From Xylophilus rhododendri (lineage in GTDB: Bacteria; Pseudomonadota; Gammaproteobacteria; Burkholderiales; Burkholderiaceae_C), in assembly GCF_009906855.1 (NCBI RefSeq), contig NZ_CP047650.1, forward strand, positions 4,278,001 to 4,342,000: a DNA stretch of 64,000 bases, in the 5' to 3' direction. The notes beneath the pieces are model-generated. The model was given only the letters and a program-made list of their open reading frames with translations, had not been told where the DNA came from and made no database searches. Shown here piece by piece: positions 8,697 through 18,164 of the stretch. Made by a program: the position numbers and the translations under genes. Every line of letters begins with the position of its first letter. Positions within the stretch are counted from its first letter, which is position 1.

Positions 8697-10916
8697 TCAG
8701 CCGCGCGCCTTGCCGGGCGCCGGCTGGACCAGGCGGGCGACCGCCTTCTGCAGCAGCGGCAGCTGCCGGCTGACCAGCGCCAGCTGCGCGGAGGCGACGG
8801 CGTCTTCCTGCTGCTCCAGCGATTCCGCCAAGGCCAGCGCCTCCTCCTCGGCCTGGGGCGAGAGCAGGCCCGCATCCTTGTCGCGCAAGGCCTGCGCCAG
8901 CCGGTTCATCTGCGCCGCCAGCTGTTCCGATACTTCCCCGAAGCGCGCCTGCCCGGCCGCTCCCCCGCCTTCGCCCCGATGGGCGCCCAGTGCCGACACA
9001 TAGTTGAGCAGCGTGTGCGACTGCACCAGGAAACGGATGCCCGCATCGATGCCGCCGCGTGTCAGGCCAGGCTCCTGCAGCACATGGGAGACGGCGGTGG
9101 AGAGCGCCGCATCGGCATCGTGCGCATTGCGCCGCGCCACCCGGTAGGCCAGGTCATCGCGTTTGCCGGCGCCGATCTGCGCGGCGATGGCCTGCAGGTA
9201 GCGCGCGGCGGTCGTCAGCGCCAGCGCGGCGGCGGGCCGCAGCCGGCGGGCGCGCCAGTCGGGCAGGATGCCGATCACCGCGACCGAGGCGATCAGCGCG
9301 CCCAGCAGGGTGTCGATCATGCGCGGCACGATCAGGGCGGCGCCGTCGCTGGTCTGGTTGTTGCCCAGCAGCACGACCAGGGTGACGGCGGCGGTGGCGA
9401 AGCCGTAGCGGGTCTTGTTGAAGGCGAAGAACACCATGCCGGCCGCCACCGCGATCGCCGCCTGCACCAGCAGGTCGGGAAACAGCCGCAGCACGGCCCA
9501 GCCGGCGATCAGCCCACAGAAGGTACCGATCACCCGCTGCAGCACCCGCTTGCGGGTGGCTCCGTAGCTGGGCTGGCAGACGAAGAGGGTGGTCAGCAAC
9601 ACCCAGTAGCCGTGGTCGGCATGCATGAAGCTCAGCACGCAGAAGGCGGCGGCCAGGGCCAGCGCCAGCCGCACGGCATGGCGGAAGACCGGCGCCTGCA
9701 GCCGCAGCTGGCCGCGCACCCTGGCGAAGACCTCGCCCAGCGTGCGCGGGGTGGAGTCGAACAGCGTCTCGCCCAGGCTCACCGGCTCGGGCCGGCCGGC
9801 GCTGGCCAGCTGCAGGTCGAGGGCCGAGAGGTTCTGCTGCAGTGCGCGCAGCGAGCGCAGCTGGCGCGCACGGCGGTTGGCCGGGGTGGCGGCGGTCTCG
9901 CAGGGCTGGGTCTGTTCCAGGTGGTCGAGCGCGCCCTGCAGGTCGTCCAGGGCCAGGGCGCTGGCGCCGTCGTCGGCATGGTCGCGTTTCAGGCGGATCG
10001 CCTCGGCCACGTCGGCGCAGGCGCTGCCCTGCAGGGCCAGGGTGCGCTGGCAGCGGAACATCACGTCGCTGTGATAGAAGGCGTCGGTCAGCTCGGCGTA
10101 ACCCACGTGGGAGGAGCTGGCGCGCTCATGCACGTCCTGGGCGATGAAGTACTGGGCCAGCAGCAGCCGGCTTTCCTGCTTGCCGATGTCGGGCGGCACG
10201 CCGGTGCGTGGATCGACCGGCGGCAGGCGGCGCAGCAGCGCGTCCTTGGCCAGGTTGAGCGCCTGCACCACGTCCACGTTGCGGTGGGCCAGGGCGATGC
10301 GGCGGCGTTCGATGTCCACCCCGCGCACCGGCTCGAACATCGACGCCTTGAGCCACAGGTACTGGCCCAGCGTGTCGTACACCTGGGCGATGCGCCGGCG
10401 CACCGGCTGCAGCGCGAAGACCGCCGCCCAGCCCACCGACAGCACGCTGTACGCCGCCGCGCCCGCCATCAGCAGGCCGACCTGCAGCCAGCGCGACTCG
10501 TCGCCATGGTGTTCCCGCCCGGTGGCGCTGTAGACCGACAGCACCAGGGTGGACCAGGCGATGGCCCGGTAGCGCTCGCTGATGGCGCTCAGCAGGGTCA
10601 GCGCGAAGGCCGCGGCGCAGAGCAGTCCGGCGAACAGCCAGTGCCGGTCGAACACCCATTGCACGGTGGAGGCCGCCACCAGGAAGCAGACCAGGGTGGC
10701 GATGACGGTGCGCAGCCGGCCGCGCCAGCCGTCGTCGGTATCGCCGATGCCGCTGGCGATCACGCCCAGGAACATCGGCATCACATAGTCGAGGCGGTTG
10801 TAGTGCCAGCAGGCCGCCATGATGGCGGCGAGCACGATGCCCACACGTGCACTCATCACGGCGGCATCCTGGGTCCACAGGCGTTGGAGGAACGTGTGGG
10901 GGGCGGAGCGGAACAT
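8697..10916 (-). CDS. FUSC-family inner membrane transporter (YccS/YhfK-like)
   Basis: A 739-residue integral membrane protein with the two-halves layout of the FUSC / aromatic-acid exporter family. The N-terminal half has about six hydrophobic segments, from VGIVLAAIMAACW to the region around residue 170. A long soluble cytoplasmic domain follows. A second membrane cluster near residues 400-530 includes LALALAAAFCVLSFM and GYWVLLTTLFVCQPSYGAT, the latter close to the FUSC signature, and the C-terminus is helical. The substrate is unknown; relatives export aromatic acids or take part in fusaric acid resistance. It follows glyA and nrdR on the same strand, 55 bases after nrdR. Confidence 0.88.
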   Translation of the reverse strand: MFRSAPHTFLQRLWTQDAAVMSARVGIVLAAIMAACWHYNRLDYVMPMFLGVIASGIGDTDDGWRGRLRTVIATLVCFLVAASTVQWVFDRHWLFAGLLCAAAFALTLLSAISERYRAIAWSTLVLSVYSATGREHHGDESRWLQVGLLMAGAAAYSVLSVGWAAVFALQPVRRRIAQVYDTLGQYLWLKASMFEPVRGVDIERRRIALAHRNVDVVQALNLAKDALLRRLPPVDPRTGVPPDIGKQESRLLLAQYFIAQDVHERASSSHVGYAELTDAFYHSDVMFRCQRTLALQGSACADVAEAIRLKRDHADDGASALALDDLQGALDHLEQTQPCETAATPANRRARQLRSLRALQQNLSALDLQLASAGRPEPVSLGETLFDSTPRTLGEVFARVRGQLRLQAPVFRHAVRLALALAAAFCVLSFMHADHGYWVLLTTLFVCQPSYGATRKRVLQRVIGTFCGLIAGWAVLRLFPDLLVQAAIAVAAGMVFFAFNKTRYGFATAAVTLVVLLGNNQTSDGAALIVPRMIDTLLGALIASVAVIGILPDWRARRLRPAAALALTTAARYLQAIAAQIGAGKRDDLAYRVARRNAHDADAALSTAVSHVLQEPGLTRGGIDAGIRFLVQSHTLLNYVSALGAHRGEGGGAAGQARFGEVSEQLAAQMNRLAQALRDKDAGLLSPQAEEEALALAESLEQQEDAVASAQLALVSRQLPLLQKAVARLVQPAPGKARG

Positions 10917-10971
10917 CGGGAACAGGGGAGCAGGAAACCGGAAGGCGGACGCAAGAAGCGTGCGCGTGCCC

Positions 10972-11424
10972 TCAGGTCCTCACGACTTCATCGACCAGGG
11001 TCTTGAATTCGTCGATGTCCTCGAAGCTGCGGTAGACGCTGGCAAAACGCACATAGGCCACCTTGTCCAGCCGCCGCAGCTCGCGCATGACCAGCTCGCC
11101 GAGCTTGTTGGAGGCGATCTCGCGCATGCCGGTGGTCAGCAGCGCTTCCTCGATGCGTTCGACGGCGCTGTCGACCTGCTCCACGCCGACCGGGCGCTTG
11201 CGCAAGGCCAGGTCCATCGAAGCACGCAGCTTCTCGGGCTTGAAGTCGACCCGGCGGCCGTCCTTCTTCACGATGGCCGGAAAGCTCAGGTCCGGCCGCT
11301 CGTAGGTGGTGAAGCGTTTGTCGCAGGCGCCGCAGCGCCGGCGGCGCCGGACGAAAGTCGCGTCCTCGGCCACCCGGGTGTCGATCACCTGGGTGTCGGG
11401 GTGGGCGCAGAAGGGGCACTTCAT
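10972..11424 (-). CDS. nrdR: Transcriptional repressor NrdR
   Basis: Represses ribonucleotide reductase genes by binding NrdR boxes when its ATP-cone senses dATP and ATP. The 150-residue length is typical. The N-terminal zinc ribbon has two Cys pairs (CPFC and CGAC) around the [18 protein letters not shown] motif. The ATP-cone starts at [14 protein letters not shown] and runs to the end, which has the family pattern [16 protein letters not shown]. It lies 21 bases after glyA, the usual order in betaproteobacteria, and is probably cotranscribed and so also under the riboswitch. Confidence 0.97.
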   Translation of the reverse strand: MKCPFCAHPDTQVIDTRVAEDATFVRRRRRCGACDKRFTTYERPDLSFPAIVKKDGRRVDFKPEKLRASMDLALRKRPVGVEQVDSAVERIEEALLTTGMREIASNKLGELVMRELRRLDKVAYVRFASVYRSFEDIDEFKTLVDEVVRT

Positions 11425-11445
11425 CCGGCGCTGCTTTCGGCCTGC

Positions 11446-12690
11446 TTACTTGTAGACAGGGAAACGCGAGGTGAGGGCATGGACCTTCTCGCGCACCGCG
11501 GCGATGTTCGCCTCGTCGCGCGGGTTGTCCAGCACGTCGGCCACCAGGTGGGCGGTGGCGCGGGCTTCCGCGTCCTTGAAGCCGCGGGTGGTCATGGCCG
11601 GGGTGCCGATACGCACGCCGCTGGTCACCATCGGCTTTTCCGGGTCATTGGGGATGGCGTTCTTGTTGATCGTCATGTGGGCGCTGCCCAGGACGGCCTC
11701 GGCTTCCTTGCCGGTGATGCCCTTGGCGCGCAGGTCGACCAGCATGACGTGGCTCTGCGTGCCGCCGCTGACGATGCGCAGGCCGCGCTCGGTCAGCGTC
11801 TCGGCCACGATGCGGGCGTTGGTGACGACCTGCTGCTGGTAGGCCTTGAACTCCGGCGCCATGGCTTCCTTGAAGGCCACCGCCTTGGCGGCGATCACAT
11901 GCATCAGCGGGCCGCCCTGCAGGCCGGGGAAGATGGCGCTGTTGATCGCCTTCTCGTGCTCGGCCTTCATCAGGATGATGCCGCCGCGCGGGCCGCGCAG
12001 GCTCTTGTGGGTGGTGGAGGTGACGATGTCGGCATGCGGCACCGGGTTGGGATAGACACCCGCGGCGATCAGGCCGGCGTAGTGGGCCATGTCCACCATG
12101 AAGATCGCGCCGACTTCCTTGGCGATCTTGGCGAAACGCTCGAAATCGATGTGCAGGCTGTAGGCCGAGGCACCGGCCACGATCAGCTTGGGCTTGTGTT
12201 CGCGCGCCTTGGCTTCCATGGCGTCGTAGTCGATGGCTTCGTTCTTGTCGAGGCCGTAGGAGACCACGTTGAACCACTTGCCCGACATGTTCAGCGGCAT
12301 GCCGTGGGTGAGGTGGCCGCCTTCGGCCAGGCTCATGCCCATGATGGTGTCGCCGGGCTTGAGGAAGGCCAGGAACACGGCTTCGTTGGCCGAGGCGCCG
12401 CAATGCGGCTGCACGTTGGCGGCGTCGGCACCGAAGATCTGCTTGATGCGGTCGATCGCCAGCTTCTCGGCGATGTCCACGAACTCGCAGCCGCCGTAGT
12501 AGCGCTTGCCGGGATAGCCCTCGGCGTACTTGTTGGTGAGCTGCGTGCCCTGGGCCCACATCACCGCGGGAGACGCGTAGTTCTCGCTGGCGATGAGTTC
12601 GATGTGCTGTTCCTGGCGGAGGTTCTCGGCCTGGATGGCGGCGAAGATTTCGGGGTCGGCTTGTTCTACGAGGATGGAACGGTCGTACAT
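11446..12690 (-). CDS. glyA: Serine hydroxymethyltransferase
   Basis: Interconverts serine plus THF with glycine plus 5,10-methylene-THF, the main one-carbon source, with PLP as cofactor. The protein has 414 residues, the normal length. The [10 protein letters not shown] motif is near the N-terminus, GCEFVDIAE follows, and the PLP lysine is K229 in [13 protein letters not shown], the same number as in E. coli. The ATG at 12688-12690 begins [10 protein letters not shown], a typical family start with GAAGGA upstream. The frame stays open upstream, but that region is the riboswitch. One-carbon demand also links it to thyA at the start of the window. Confidence 0.98.
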   Translation of the reverse strand: MYDRSILVEQADPEIFAAIQAENLRQEQHIELIASENYASPAVMWAQGTQLTNKYAEGYPGKRYYGGCEFVDIAEKLAIDRIKQIFGADAANVQPHCGASANEAVFLAFLKPGDTIMGMSLAEGGHLTHGMPLNMSGKWFNVVSYGLDKNEAIDYDAMEAKAREHKPKLIVAGASAYSLHIDFERFAKIAKEVGAIFMVDMAHYAGLIAAGVYPNPVPHADIVTSTTHKSLRGPRGGIILMKAEHEKAINSAIFPGLQGGPLMHVIAAKAVAFKEAMAPEFKAYQQQVVTNARIVAETLTERGLRIVSGGTQSHVMLVDLRAKGITGKEAEAVLGSAHMTINKNAIPNDPEKPMVTSGVRIGTPAMTTRGFKDAEARATAHLVADVLDNPRDEANIAAVREKVHALTSRFPVYK

Positions 12691-12725
12691 GGCGTGGCAG
12701 TCCTTCAATGAAAGTCCCTGTATGG

Positions 12726-12895
12726 CTACGAGGGCTGCCCAGGCGAACGGCTGAACGCTTCGGACGCCGGCCAAAAAAGCCGACCTTCCGGGCGGCACGC
12801 TTCCCAGTGGTTGTCGGGGCTAGTCGCCCCGCATGGATTCCACGTCAGCGGCAGTGCGGCCCTGTGGGCCCACCGCGCCTATCGCCAGTCGCGTG
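12726..12895 (-). ncRNA. ZTP (pfl) riboswitch in the glyA leader
   Basis: Read on the minus strand, the leader carries the landmarks of the ZTP/pfl riboswitch: GCACGC closing with GCGTGC as the outer stem, ACTGGCG directly after the first strand, TGGGAAGCG before the return strand, and CCGTTCGCCTGGGCAG at the 3' side, close to the conserved CCGCCTGGGCA. Between the halves of the outer stem lies an unusually long arm with its own GC-rich hairpins. ZTP riboswitches sense the purine intermediate ZTP, which builds up when 10-formyl-THF is short, and commonly precede glyA, purH and folD. The 3' end lies about 40 bases before the glyA start, so control could be translational. Confidence 0.8.
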
Positions 12896-12914
12896 CGGGC
12901 GCAATTTTAGCGGC

Positions 12915-12942
12915 AAAAGAAAAGGCCCCATGAAGGGGCCTT
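12915..12942 (-). terminator. Intrinsic terminator after the lytic transglycosylase gene
   Basis: On the minus strand AAGGCCCC and GGGGCCTT form an eight-base stem with a five-base loop, followed by TTTTCTTTT. It begins about 20 bases after the transglycosylase stop and separates that gene from the glyA leader. Confidence 0.85.
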
Positions 12943-12962
12943 GGCGACAGGGAGCGGTCTGC

Positions 12963-13835
12963 TCAGTGCGGCACGGCGGTATCGAAGTCGCCGAGCGCGG
13001 CCACCTTGTCGGCCACCGCCTGGGCCGGCTCCACATTGGAAGGCGAGGCCACCGGCAGCGGTGCGGCCGGCCGCACCGAGGGCAGGGCGGGCGCGGGGGC
13101 GGCCGGCGTGAAGGTGGGCACCGAGCGGCCGGCGGCTACGGCCAGTAGGCGGCTGTGTTCGGCCATCACCTTGGCGACATAGCCGCCGTCCTCGATATTG
13201 GCCGCGCCCACGTAGTAGCGCAGGCCGCCTTCGAGCGAGCCGGCCTTGCCTATGCATTCCTGCAGCACCCGCACGCCCACCCGCAGGTTGGTCACCGGAT
13301 CGAAGGCGGCGAAATGGCCGCCGAAGTTCTGGTACTTGTCGCTGTGCACATTGGTCATCACCTGCATCAGCCCCTGCGCGCCGATGGGGCTCTGGGCGAA
13401 GGGGTTGAAGCTGGATTCCACCGCCATCACGGCCAGGATCATGGTCGGGTCGAGCTTGTTCTTGGCGCCCAGGCTGAAGGCCTCGGCCACCAGCGCGCTG
13501 ATCGGCTCCGGCGCCACGCTGTACTTGCGGCTGAGCCAGTAGGCCACGGCGGCCTGCGCCTTGGGCAGCTCCTTGGGGTTGGCGGCCGTGGCGCGGTCCA
13601 CCGCGCCGAGCTGCAGCGGCATGCCGAGCAGGGCGGCCTGGCGCTCCTGCAGCCAGCCGCGCAGCTGGTCCTCGCCGGCGTTGCGCAGGTCCGGGCGGGC
13701 GCCCAGGATCGCCACGGCCAGCACGGTGAACAGGCCCAGCATGGCAAAGCTGTTGTGGGTGATTTCGAAGAAGCCTTCGGCGACGTCGGAGGCGAAGGTC
13801 CGCAGTCCTGAAAACGTCTTGTCCAATGCGTTCAT
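12963..13835 (-). CDS. Membrane-anchored lytic transglycosylase (SLT domain)
   Basis: Predicted to cleave the glycan strands of peptidoglycan. The 290-residue protein has one N-terminal membrane helix (SFAMLGLFTVLAVAILGA, near residues 28-45), a helical linker, and an SLT domain. The catalytic glutamate is E140 in LAVMAVESSFNP; it is followed by SPIGAQGLMQVM and by LRVGVRVLQECI, both typical of Slt70-like folds. The C-terminal 60 residues are Pro/Ala-rich and probably disordered. The gene has its own promoter-like site about 220 bases upstream and its own terminator, so it is monocistronic with a long leader. Confidence 0.92.
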   Translation of the reverse strand: MNALDKTFSGLRTFASDVAEGFFEITHNSFAMLGLFTVLAVAILGARPDLRNAGEDQLRGWLQERQAALLGMPLQLGAVDRATAANPKELPKAQAAVAYWLSRKYSVAPEPISALVAEAFSLGAKNKLDPTMILAVMAVESSFNPFAQSPIGAQGLMQVMTNVHSDKYQNFGGHFAAFDPVTNLRVGVRVLQECIGKAGSLEGGLRYYVGAANIEDGGYVAKVMAEHSRLLAVAAGRSVPTFTPAAPAPALPSVRPAAPLPVASPSNVEPAQAVADKVAALGDFDTAVPH

Positions 13836-14261
13836 CGCAGTGTTCCTTTTCTACGCGGGGGCCCTCCTACGGAACGCGACCCTGAAAGGGCGTGCGCGAC
13901 GGATGGAAGGAGTGCCTCGTTTTGATCGGATCGCAGTCGGTGCGCGCGGTCGCCCAAAAAAACAGGGGGCGACGGATGAGGCGGCAGACCGAACCTGGCC
14001 ACGCAAGTTGCGCGGCAGCGGGATGTAAGCCTCTTCCCGAAAGGAAGGGCGGGGCGGATTCTAGGGTCTCAAAATATCAGGTCAAGTATATAAACCGAAC
14101 TTTTTATTCCGAAAACGCGGTTTTACAGGGGAAATTGTCGATTTTTTACGCGCCTTGTCGGTGTCCGTCGTACAGGCCGATAGGACTATTGCTGTCCGTG
14201 CGGGCCGCCGGGACCGTGCAGCGCGGCGCACGGGCCGGCTGCTTTGTGGTTACGCTTGGTC
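13836..14261. other. 426-base divergent intergenic region with an AT-rich core
   Basis: It lies between the starts of the transglycosylase (minus) and the DUF748 protein (plus). Bases 14060-14150 are clearly AT-richer than the surroundings, with ATATAAACC and ATTTTTTACG tracts, and probably hold both promoters. The minus-strand leader (14057 down to 13836) contains a perfect seven-base stem, GTCGCCC with GGGCGAC, around a T-rich loop (13949-13973). No protein-coding gene was recognised. Confidence 0.7.
14058..14085 (-). promoter_or_regulatory. Candidate sigma-70 promoter for the lytic transglycosylase
   Basis: On the minus strand TTGACC and TAGAAT are separated by 16 bases, near the TTGACA / TATAAT consensus. 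It would start a transcript with a leader of roughly 215 bases. Confidence 0.5.
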
Positions 14262-17200
14262 ATGTCTTTGTCTTTCCCGCTACGTCGCCGGGCCTGCTTG
14301 CGCGCCGCGATCTGGATCCTGGCCGGTCTCGCCCTCCTGCTGCTCCTGGCCTGGGGCGGCATTCCACCGCTGGCCCGCTGGCAGATCGAGGCCCGCGGCA
14401 CCGAGATGCTGGGGCGTGCGGTGCATGTGGAGCGGGTGCGTTTCCTGCCGTGGAAACTGCAGACCATACTGGAAGGCCTGGAGGTCGCCGGCCTGCCGGG
14501 CAGCCCGCCGCAGCTGCGGGTGGACCGGGTGCAGTTCCGCACCGCGCTGTCCTCGCTGTGGGAGGGCGCGCCGGTGATCGAGGGGCTGGCGATCGAGGCG
14601 CCGCAGCTGCGCCTGGCCCGGCTCGGCAGCGGGCATTACGACATCGACGACCTGGTCCAGAAACTCGCCACGCCCCAGGAGCCCGCCCGGCCGGCCGCGC
14701 GTTATGTGCTGCGCAATCTGCGCTTGAGCGGCGGCACGGTCGATTTCGAGGACCGCGCCGCCGCCGGCGTCCCGGCCCTGCACACGGTGCGCGAGCTGCA
14801 GCTGTCGCTGCCGGCGATCAGCAGCCTGAGCGCCGACCGCGAAGGCGAGGTGGCGCCGGTGCTGGCCTTCACGCTGGACGGCAGCCGCTTCGACAGCCAG
14901 GCGCAGGCCCTGCCTTTCGCCGAACTGCGCAAGGGCGAGGCGACGCTGAAGGTGCAAGGCCTGGACCTGGCGCGGCTGCGCGGCTACTGGCCGGCGGGCC
15001 TGCCGCTGCAGCCCAAGGCCGGCATGCTGGATGCCGAACTCACTCTGCGTTTCGCGCAGGCCGCCAAGCCGGCCGATACGGCGCTGGACATCGCCGGCAG
15101 CCTGCATTTCCAGAAGCTGGCGCTGCAGGCGGCGGATGGGCGCGAGGCCCTGTCGGTCGATGCACTCCAACTCGACATCGCCCAGCTCGCGCCGCTGCAC
15201 CAGCGGCTGCGGCTGGACAAGCTGGAGATCACCGGCCCGAAGCTGGACATCGCCCGCGACGCCGCCGGCCGCATCGACCTGATGCCGGCCGCGGCGCCCG
15301 CCGCGCCGGGTGCTGCCAGTGCTGCCGCGGCGCCGGCCTGGCAGCTGGAGCTGGCACGGCTGGTGGTGCACGGCGGGCAGCTGCGCTGGGGCGATGCGAG
15401 TGTCGGCCCGCCGGTGGCGCTGGCCTTGCAGCAGCTGGAACTGGACGCCTCCGCCATCGCCTGGCCGCAGGCCGCATCGACTGCGCCCGCCGAGCTGCAG
15501 GGCAGCGCCTCGCTGGCCGGCCCGGGCAGCGCGCCGGCACGGCTGGAATGGTCGGGCACGGCGGCGCCGGCGCAGGGCAGGCTGCAGATCCAGGCGGCCG
15601 CATTGCCCCTGGCCTGGGCCCGGCCTTATCTGCAAGGGCGCCTGCGGCCGGACTTGCGCGGCACGCTGGCGCTGCAGGGGTTGGTGGGCTGGAACGGCGC
15701 GGCAGTCACGGCCGAGGGCATGCGCATCGCGGTCGATGACCTGGCCCTGGTGCAGAACGGCAAGACGCTGGCGGGTGCCAAGCGGCTGGCGCTGCAGGAC
15801 CTGCGCCTGGACACGGCGCGCCGCAGCGTCTCGGCCGCCACGCTGGAACTGAACGCGCCGGTCGGGCTGCTGGCCCGCGACGCCCGCGGCGGCTGGAACT
15901 TCGCCGACTGGTGGGCCACCCCGACAGCGCCCGGCGCCGCGCCGTCCGCAGCGAAAGACGTGGCTCCGGCCTGGACCATCGCCCTGGCCGGCCTGCAGAT
16001 CGACCAGGGCCGCTTCGGCTGGCGCGATGCCTCGGCCGGCCGGCCGGTGGCCCTGGACCTGAGCGATTTGCGGTTGCGGGTGCGCGACCTCGCCTGGCCG
16101 ATGCCGCGCGGCGGCCGCACCCTGCCGCTGGAGCTGGACAGCAGCATCGCCGCCGGCCAGACCCCTGCCGCCACCTTGCGTTTTCGCGGCAGCCTGCGCC
16201 CCGATCCGCTGCTGCTGGACGGCCGGCTGGACGCCAGCCGCCTGCCGCTGCAGGCGCTGGAGCCCTATATCGGCGACCGCTTCAATGTGCAGCTGGTGCG
16301 CGCCGACCTGGGTTTCGCCGGCAGCCTGCGTGCGGCCCTGGCGCCCGCCGGCCTGCAACTGGAAGCCTCTGGCCAGGTGAGTGTGGAGAACGGCCGCGTC
16401 GACAGCGCCGTGCCCGATGCGCCGGCCAGCGCGGCCGCGCCCGCCACGACGCCACGCACGGGGGTGCTGACGCCGGGCTACCGCCGCTCCAACAGCCTCT
16501 TCACCTGGAAGACCCTGCAGATGCGCAACGCCACCCTGCGCCTGGCGCCGGGCAAGCCGCTGTTCTGGGGCGTGCACGAGATCACCCTGGGTGATTTCTT
16601 CGCCCGGCTGGCGATCAACGAAAACGGCCGGCTCAACCTGCGGGATCTCACGCGCACCCCGGCCGCCGGTGCCGCACCGGCCCGGCCCGCAGCGGCAGCG
16701 GCTTCAGCACCGGCGCCGGCTTCGGATGCGCCCGAGCTGCATTTCGGCCAGATCCACTTCGCCAACGGCCGGGTGCAGTTCACCGACAACTTCATCAAGC
16801 CTTCCTATTCCGCCTCGCTGAGCGAACTCGAAGGCGTGCTCGGCGCCTTCGACTCGGTGGGCGCCGTCTATGCCGAGCCGGCCATGGCCACGCTGGCGCT
16901 GCACGGCAAGGCCGAGGGCACGGCCACGCTGAATATCGAGGGCAAGCTCAATCCCCTGGCCAACCCGCTGGCGATCGACCTGGTGGCCAAGGTCGACGAC
17001 CTGGACCTGCCGGCGCTCTCGCCCTATTCGGTGAAATACATGGGCCACGGCATCCAGCGCGGCAAGCTCGGCATGTCGGTGCACTACCGCATCGAGCCGG
17101 ACGGCCATCTGACGGCCGACAACTCCCTGGTGCTGCGCCAGCTGGTGTTCGACGAAGAGGCCCAGGGCGGCAGCAGCCTGCCGGTGCGCCTGGCCGCCGC

Positions 17201-17948
17201 CCTGCTGGCCGACCGCAACGGCGTGATCGACCTGAACCTGCCCATCAGCGGCTCGATCAACGATCCGCAGTTCAGCCTGGCGCCGGTCATCGGCAAGGCG
17301 CTCGTCAACCTGGTGGTGCGGGCGGTGACTTCGCCCTTCTCGCTGATCTCCAGCGTGTTCTCCGGCGGCGCAGGCAAGGCCGAAAGCTCCACCGTGGCCT
17401 TCGCGCCCGGCAGCGCGGAACTCGACGGCACGGCCCGCCAGGGGCTCGATACCGTGGCCGACGCACTCAAGGCCAGGCCGCAGCTGCAACTGACGATCGC
17501 CGGGTCGGCCAGCCTCGATGCCGAGCAGGAGGCCATGCGCCGCGAGCGCCTGCGCCAGCTGGCCCGGGGCGAGAAACGCCGCGCGCTGATCGCCGCCGCG
17601 CCGGCGCAGGCCGCGCCGCCGCTGGCGCAGGTGACGGTCAGCGATGCCGAATACCCGGCCCTGCTGCGCAAGGTCTACGCCAGCACCGACATGCCCAAGC
17701 CGCGCAACTTCATCGGCATGGCCAAGGACGTTCCGGTGGACGAGATGGAGCGCTTGCTGTCGGCCCAGGTGGACGTCGACCAGGGCACGGTGCGCAACCT
17801 GGCCCTGCAGCGCGGCGGCGCGGTGCGCGACTACCTCGCGGCCAAGGGCGTGCCGGTGTCGCGGGTATTCCTGGGCGCGGTCCGGCTCGACGACGGCGAC
17901 CGGGCGGACTGGAAGCCCGGCGCCCAGCTCCGGCTGTCGGCCGACTGA
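14262..17948 (+). CDS. AsmA-like DUF748 envelope protein with OmpA-like tail
   Basis: A 1228-residue protein anchored by one N-terminal membrane helix (AAIWILAGLALLLLLAWGG, near residues 16-34), with the rest in the periplasm. The body is made of repeated DUF748 / AsmA-like segments: the motif of a Gly-Gly followed by a charged strand and an aspartate (as in LRLSGGTVDFED, VVHGGQLRWGDA and IDQGRFGWRDA) recurs several times. Large AsmA-like proteins are thought to bridge the periplasm and carry phospholipids to the outer membrane. Near residues 1045-1100, STVAFAPGSAELDGTARQGL resembles the start of an OmpA-like peptidoglycan-binding domain. The ATG at 14262 was chosen over the upstream TTG/GTG codons because the membrane helix follows at normal spacing. 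Confidence 0.88.
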   Translation: MSLSFPLRRRACLRAAIWILAGLALLLLLAWGGIPPLARWQIEARGTEMLGRAVHVERVRFLPWKLQTILEGLEVAGLPGSPPQLRVDRVQFRTALSSLWEGAPVIEGLAIEAPQLRLARLGSGHYDIDDLVQKLATPQEPARPAARYVLRNLRLSGGTVDFEDRAAAGVPALHTVRELQLSLPAISSLSADREGEVAPVLAFTLDGSRFDSQAQALPFAELRKGEATLKVQGLDLARLRGYWPAGLPLQPKAGMLDAELTLRFAQAAKPADTALDIAGSLHFQKLALQAADGREALSVDALQLDIAQLAPLHQRLRLDKLEITGPKLDIARDAAGRIDLMPAAAPAAPGAASAAAAPAWQLELARLVVHGGQLRWGDASVGPPVALALQQLELDASAIAWPQAASTAPAELQGSASLAGPGSAPARLEWSGTAAPAQGRLQIQAAALPLAWARPYLQGRLRPDLRGTLALQGLVGWNGAAVTAEGMRIAVDDLALVQNGKTLAGAKRLALQDLRLDTARRSVSAATLELNAPVGLLARDARGGWNFADWWATPTAPGAAPSAAKDVAPAWTIALAGLQIDQGRFGWRDASAGRPVALDLSDLRLRVRDLAWPMPRGGRTLPLELDSSIAAGQTPAATLRFRGSLRPDPLLLDGRLDASRLPLQALEPYIGDRFNVQLVRADLGFAGSLRAALAPAGLQLEASGQVSVENGRVDSAVPDAPASAAAPATTPRTGVLTPGYRRSNSLFTWKTLQMRNATLRLAPGKPLFWGVHEITLGDFFARLAINENGRLNLRDLTRTPAAGAAPARPAAAAASAPAPASDAPELHFGQIHFANGRVQFTDNFIKPSYSASLSELEGVLGAFDSVGAVYAEPAMATLALHGKAEGTATLNIEGKLNPLANPLAIDLVAKVDDLDLPALSPYSVKYMGHGIQRGKLGMSVHYRIEPDGHLTADNSLVLRQLVFDEEAQGGSSLPVRLAAALLADRNGVIDLNLPISGSINDPQFSLAPVIGKALVNLVVRAVTSPFSLISSVFSGGAGKAESSTVAFAPGSAELDGTARQGLDTVADALKARPQLQLTIAGSASLDAEQEAMRRERLRQLARGEKRRALIAAAPAQAAPPLAQVTVSDAEYPALLRKVYASTDMPKPRNFIGMAKDVPVDEMERLLSAQVDVDQGTVRNLALQRGGAVRDYLAAKGVPVSRVFLGAVRLDDGDRADWKPGAQLRLSAD

Positions 17949-18164
17949 AAAACATGGCTTGAAAAACAGAGTTCCGCACACCAGCTTTTGGGTTCCCGCG
18001 CACGCTGTTTCAACCGGTCATCCATAGACTTCCAAATCCCGGCGAAAATAGACGGTTCCGCGCAATTGGCCCCACGCCGGTTGCGACCTCGCGAGCAGCG
18101 CGCCGCAGCCGGCAAAAACGGCCGGCGCTTTTCTCTGCCCCCTGCACCTCATTCCTCTCGAACC

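Noticed and set aside
14280..16577. A 765-codon minus-strand frame opposite the DUF748 gene
   Set aside because: Same antisense effect; no start context, no domains.
18108..18130. GCCGGC hairpin followed by GCTTTT before the DUF349 gene
   Set aside because: The stem is only six bases, the T tract is short, and it lies before a gene with no other visible promoter after it.
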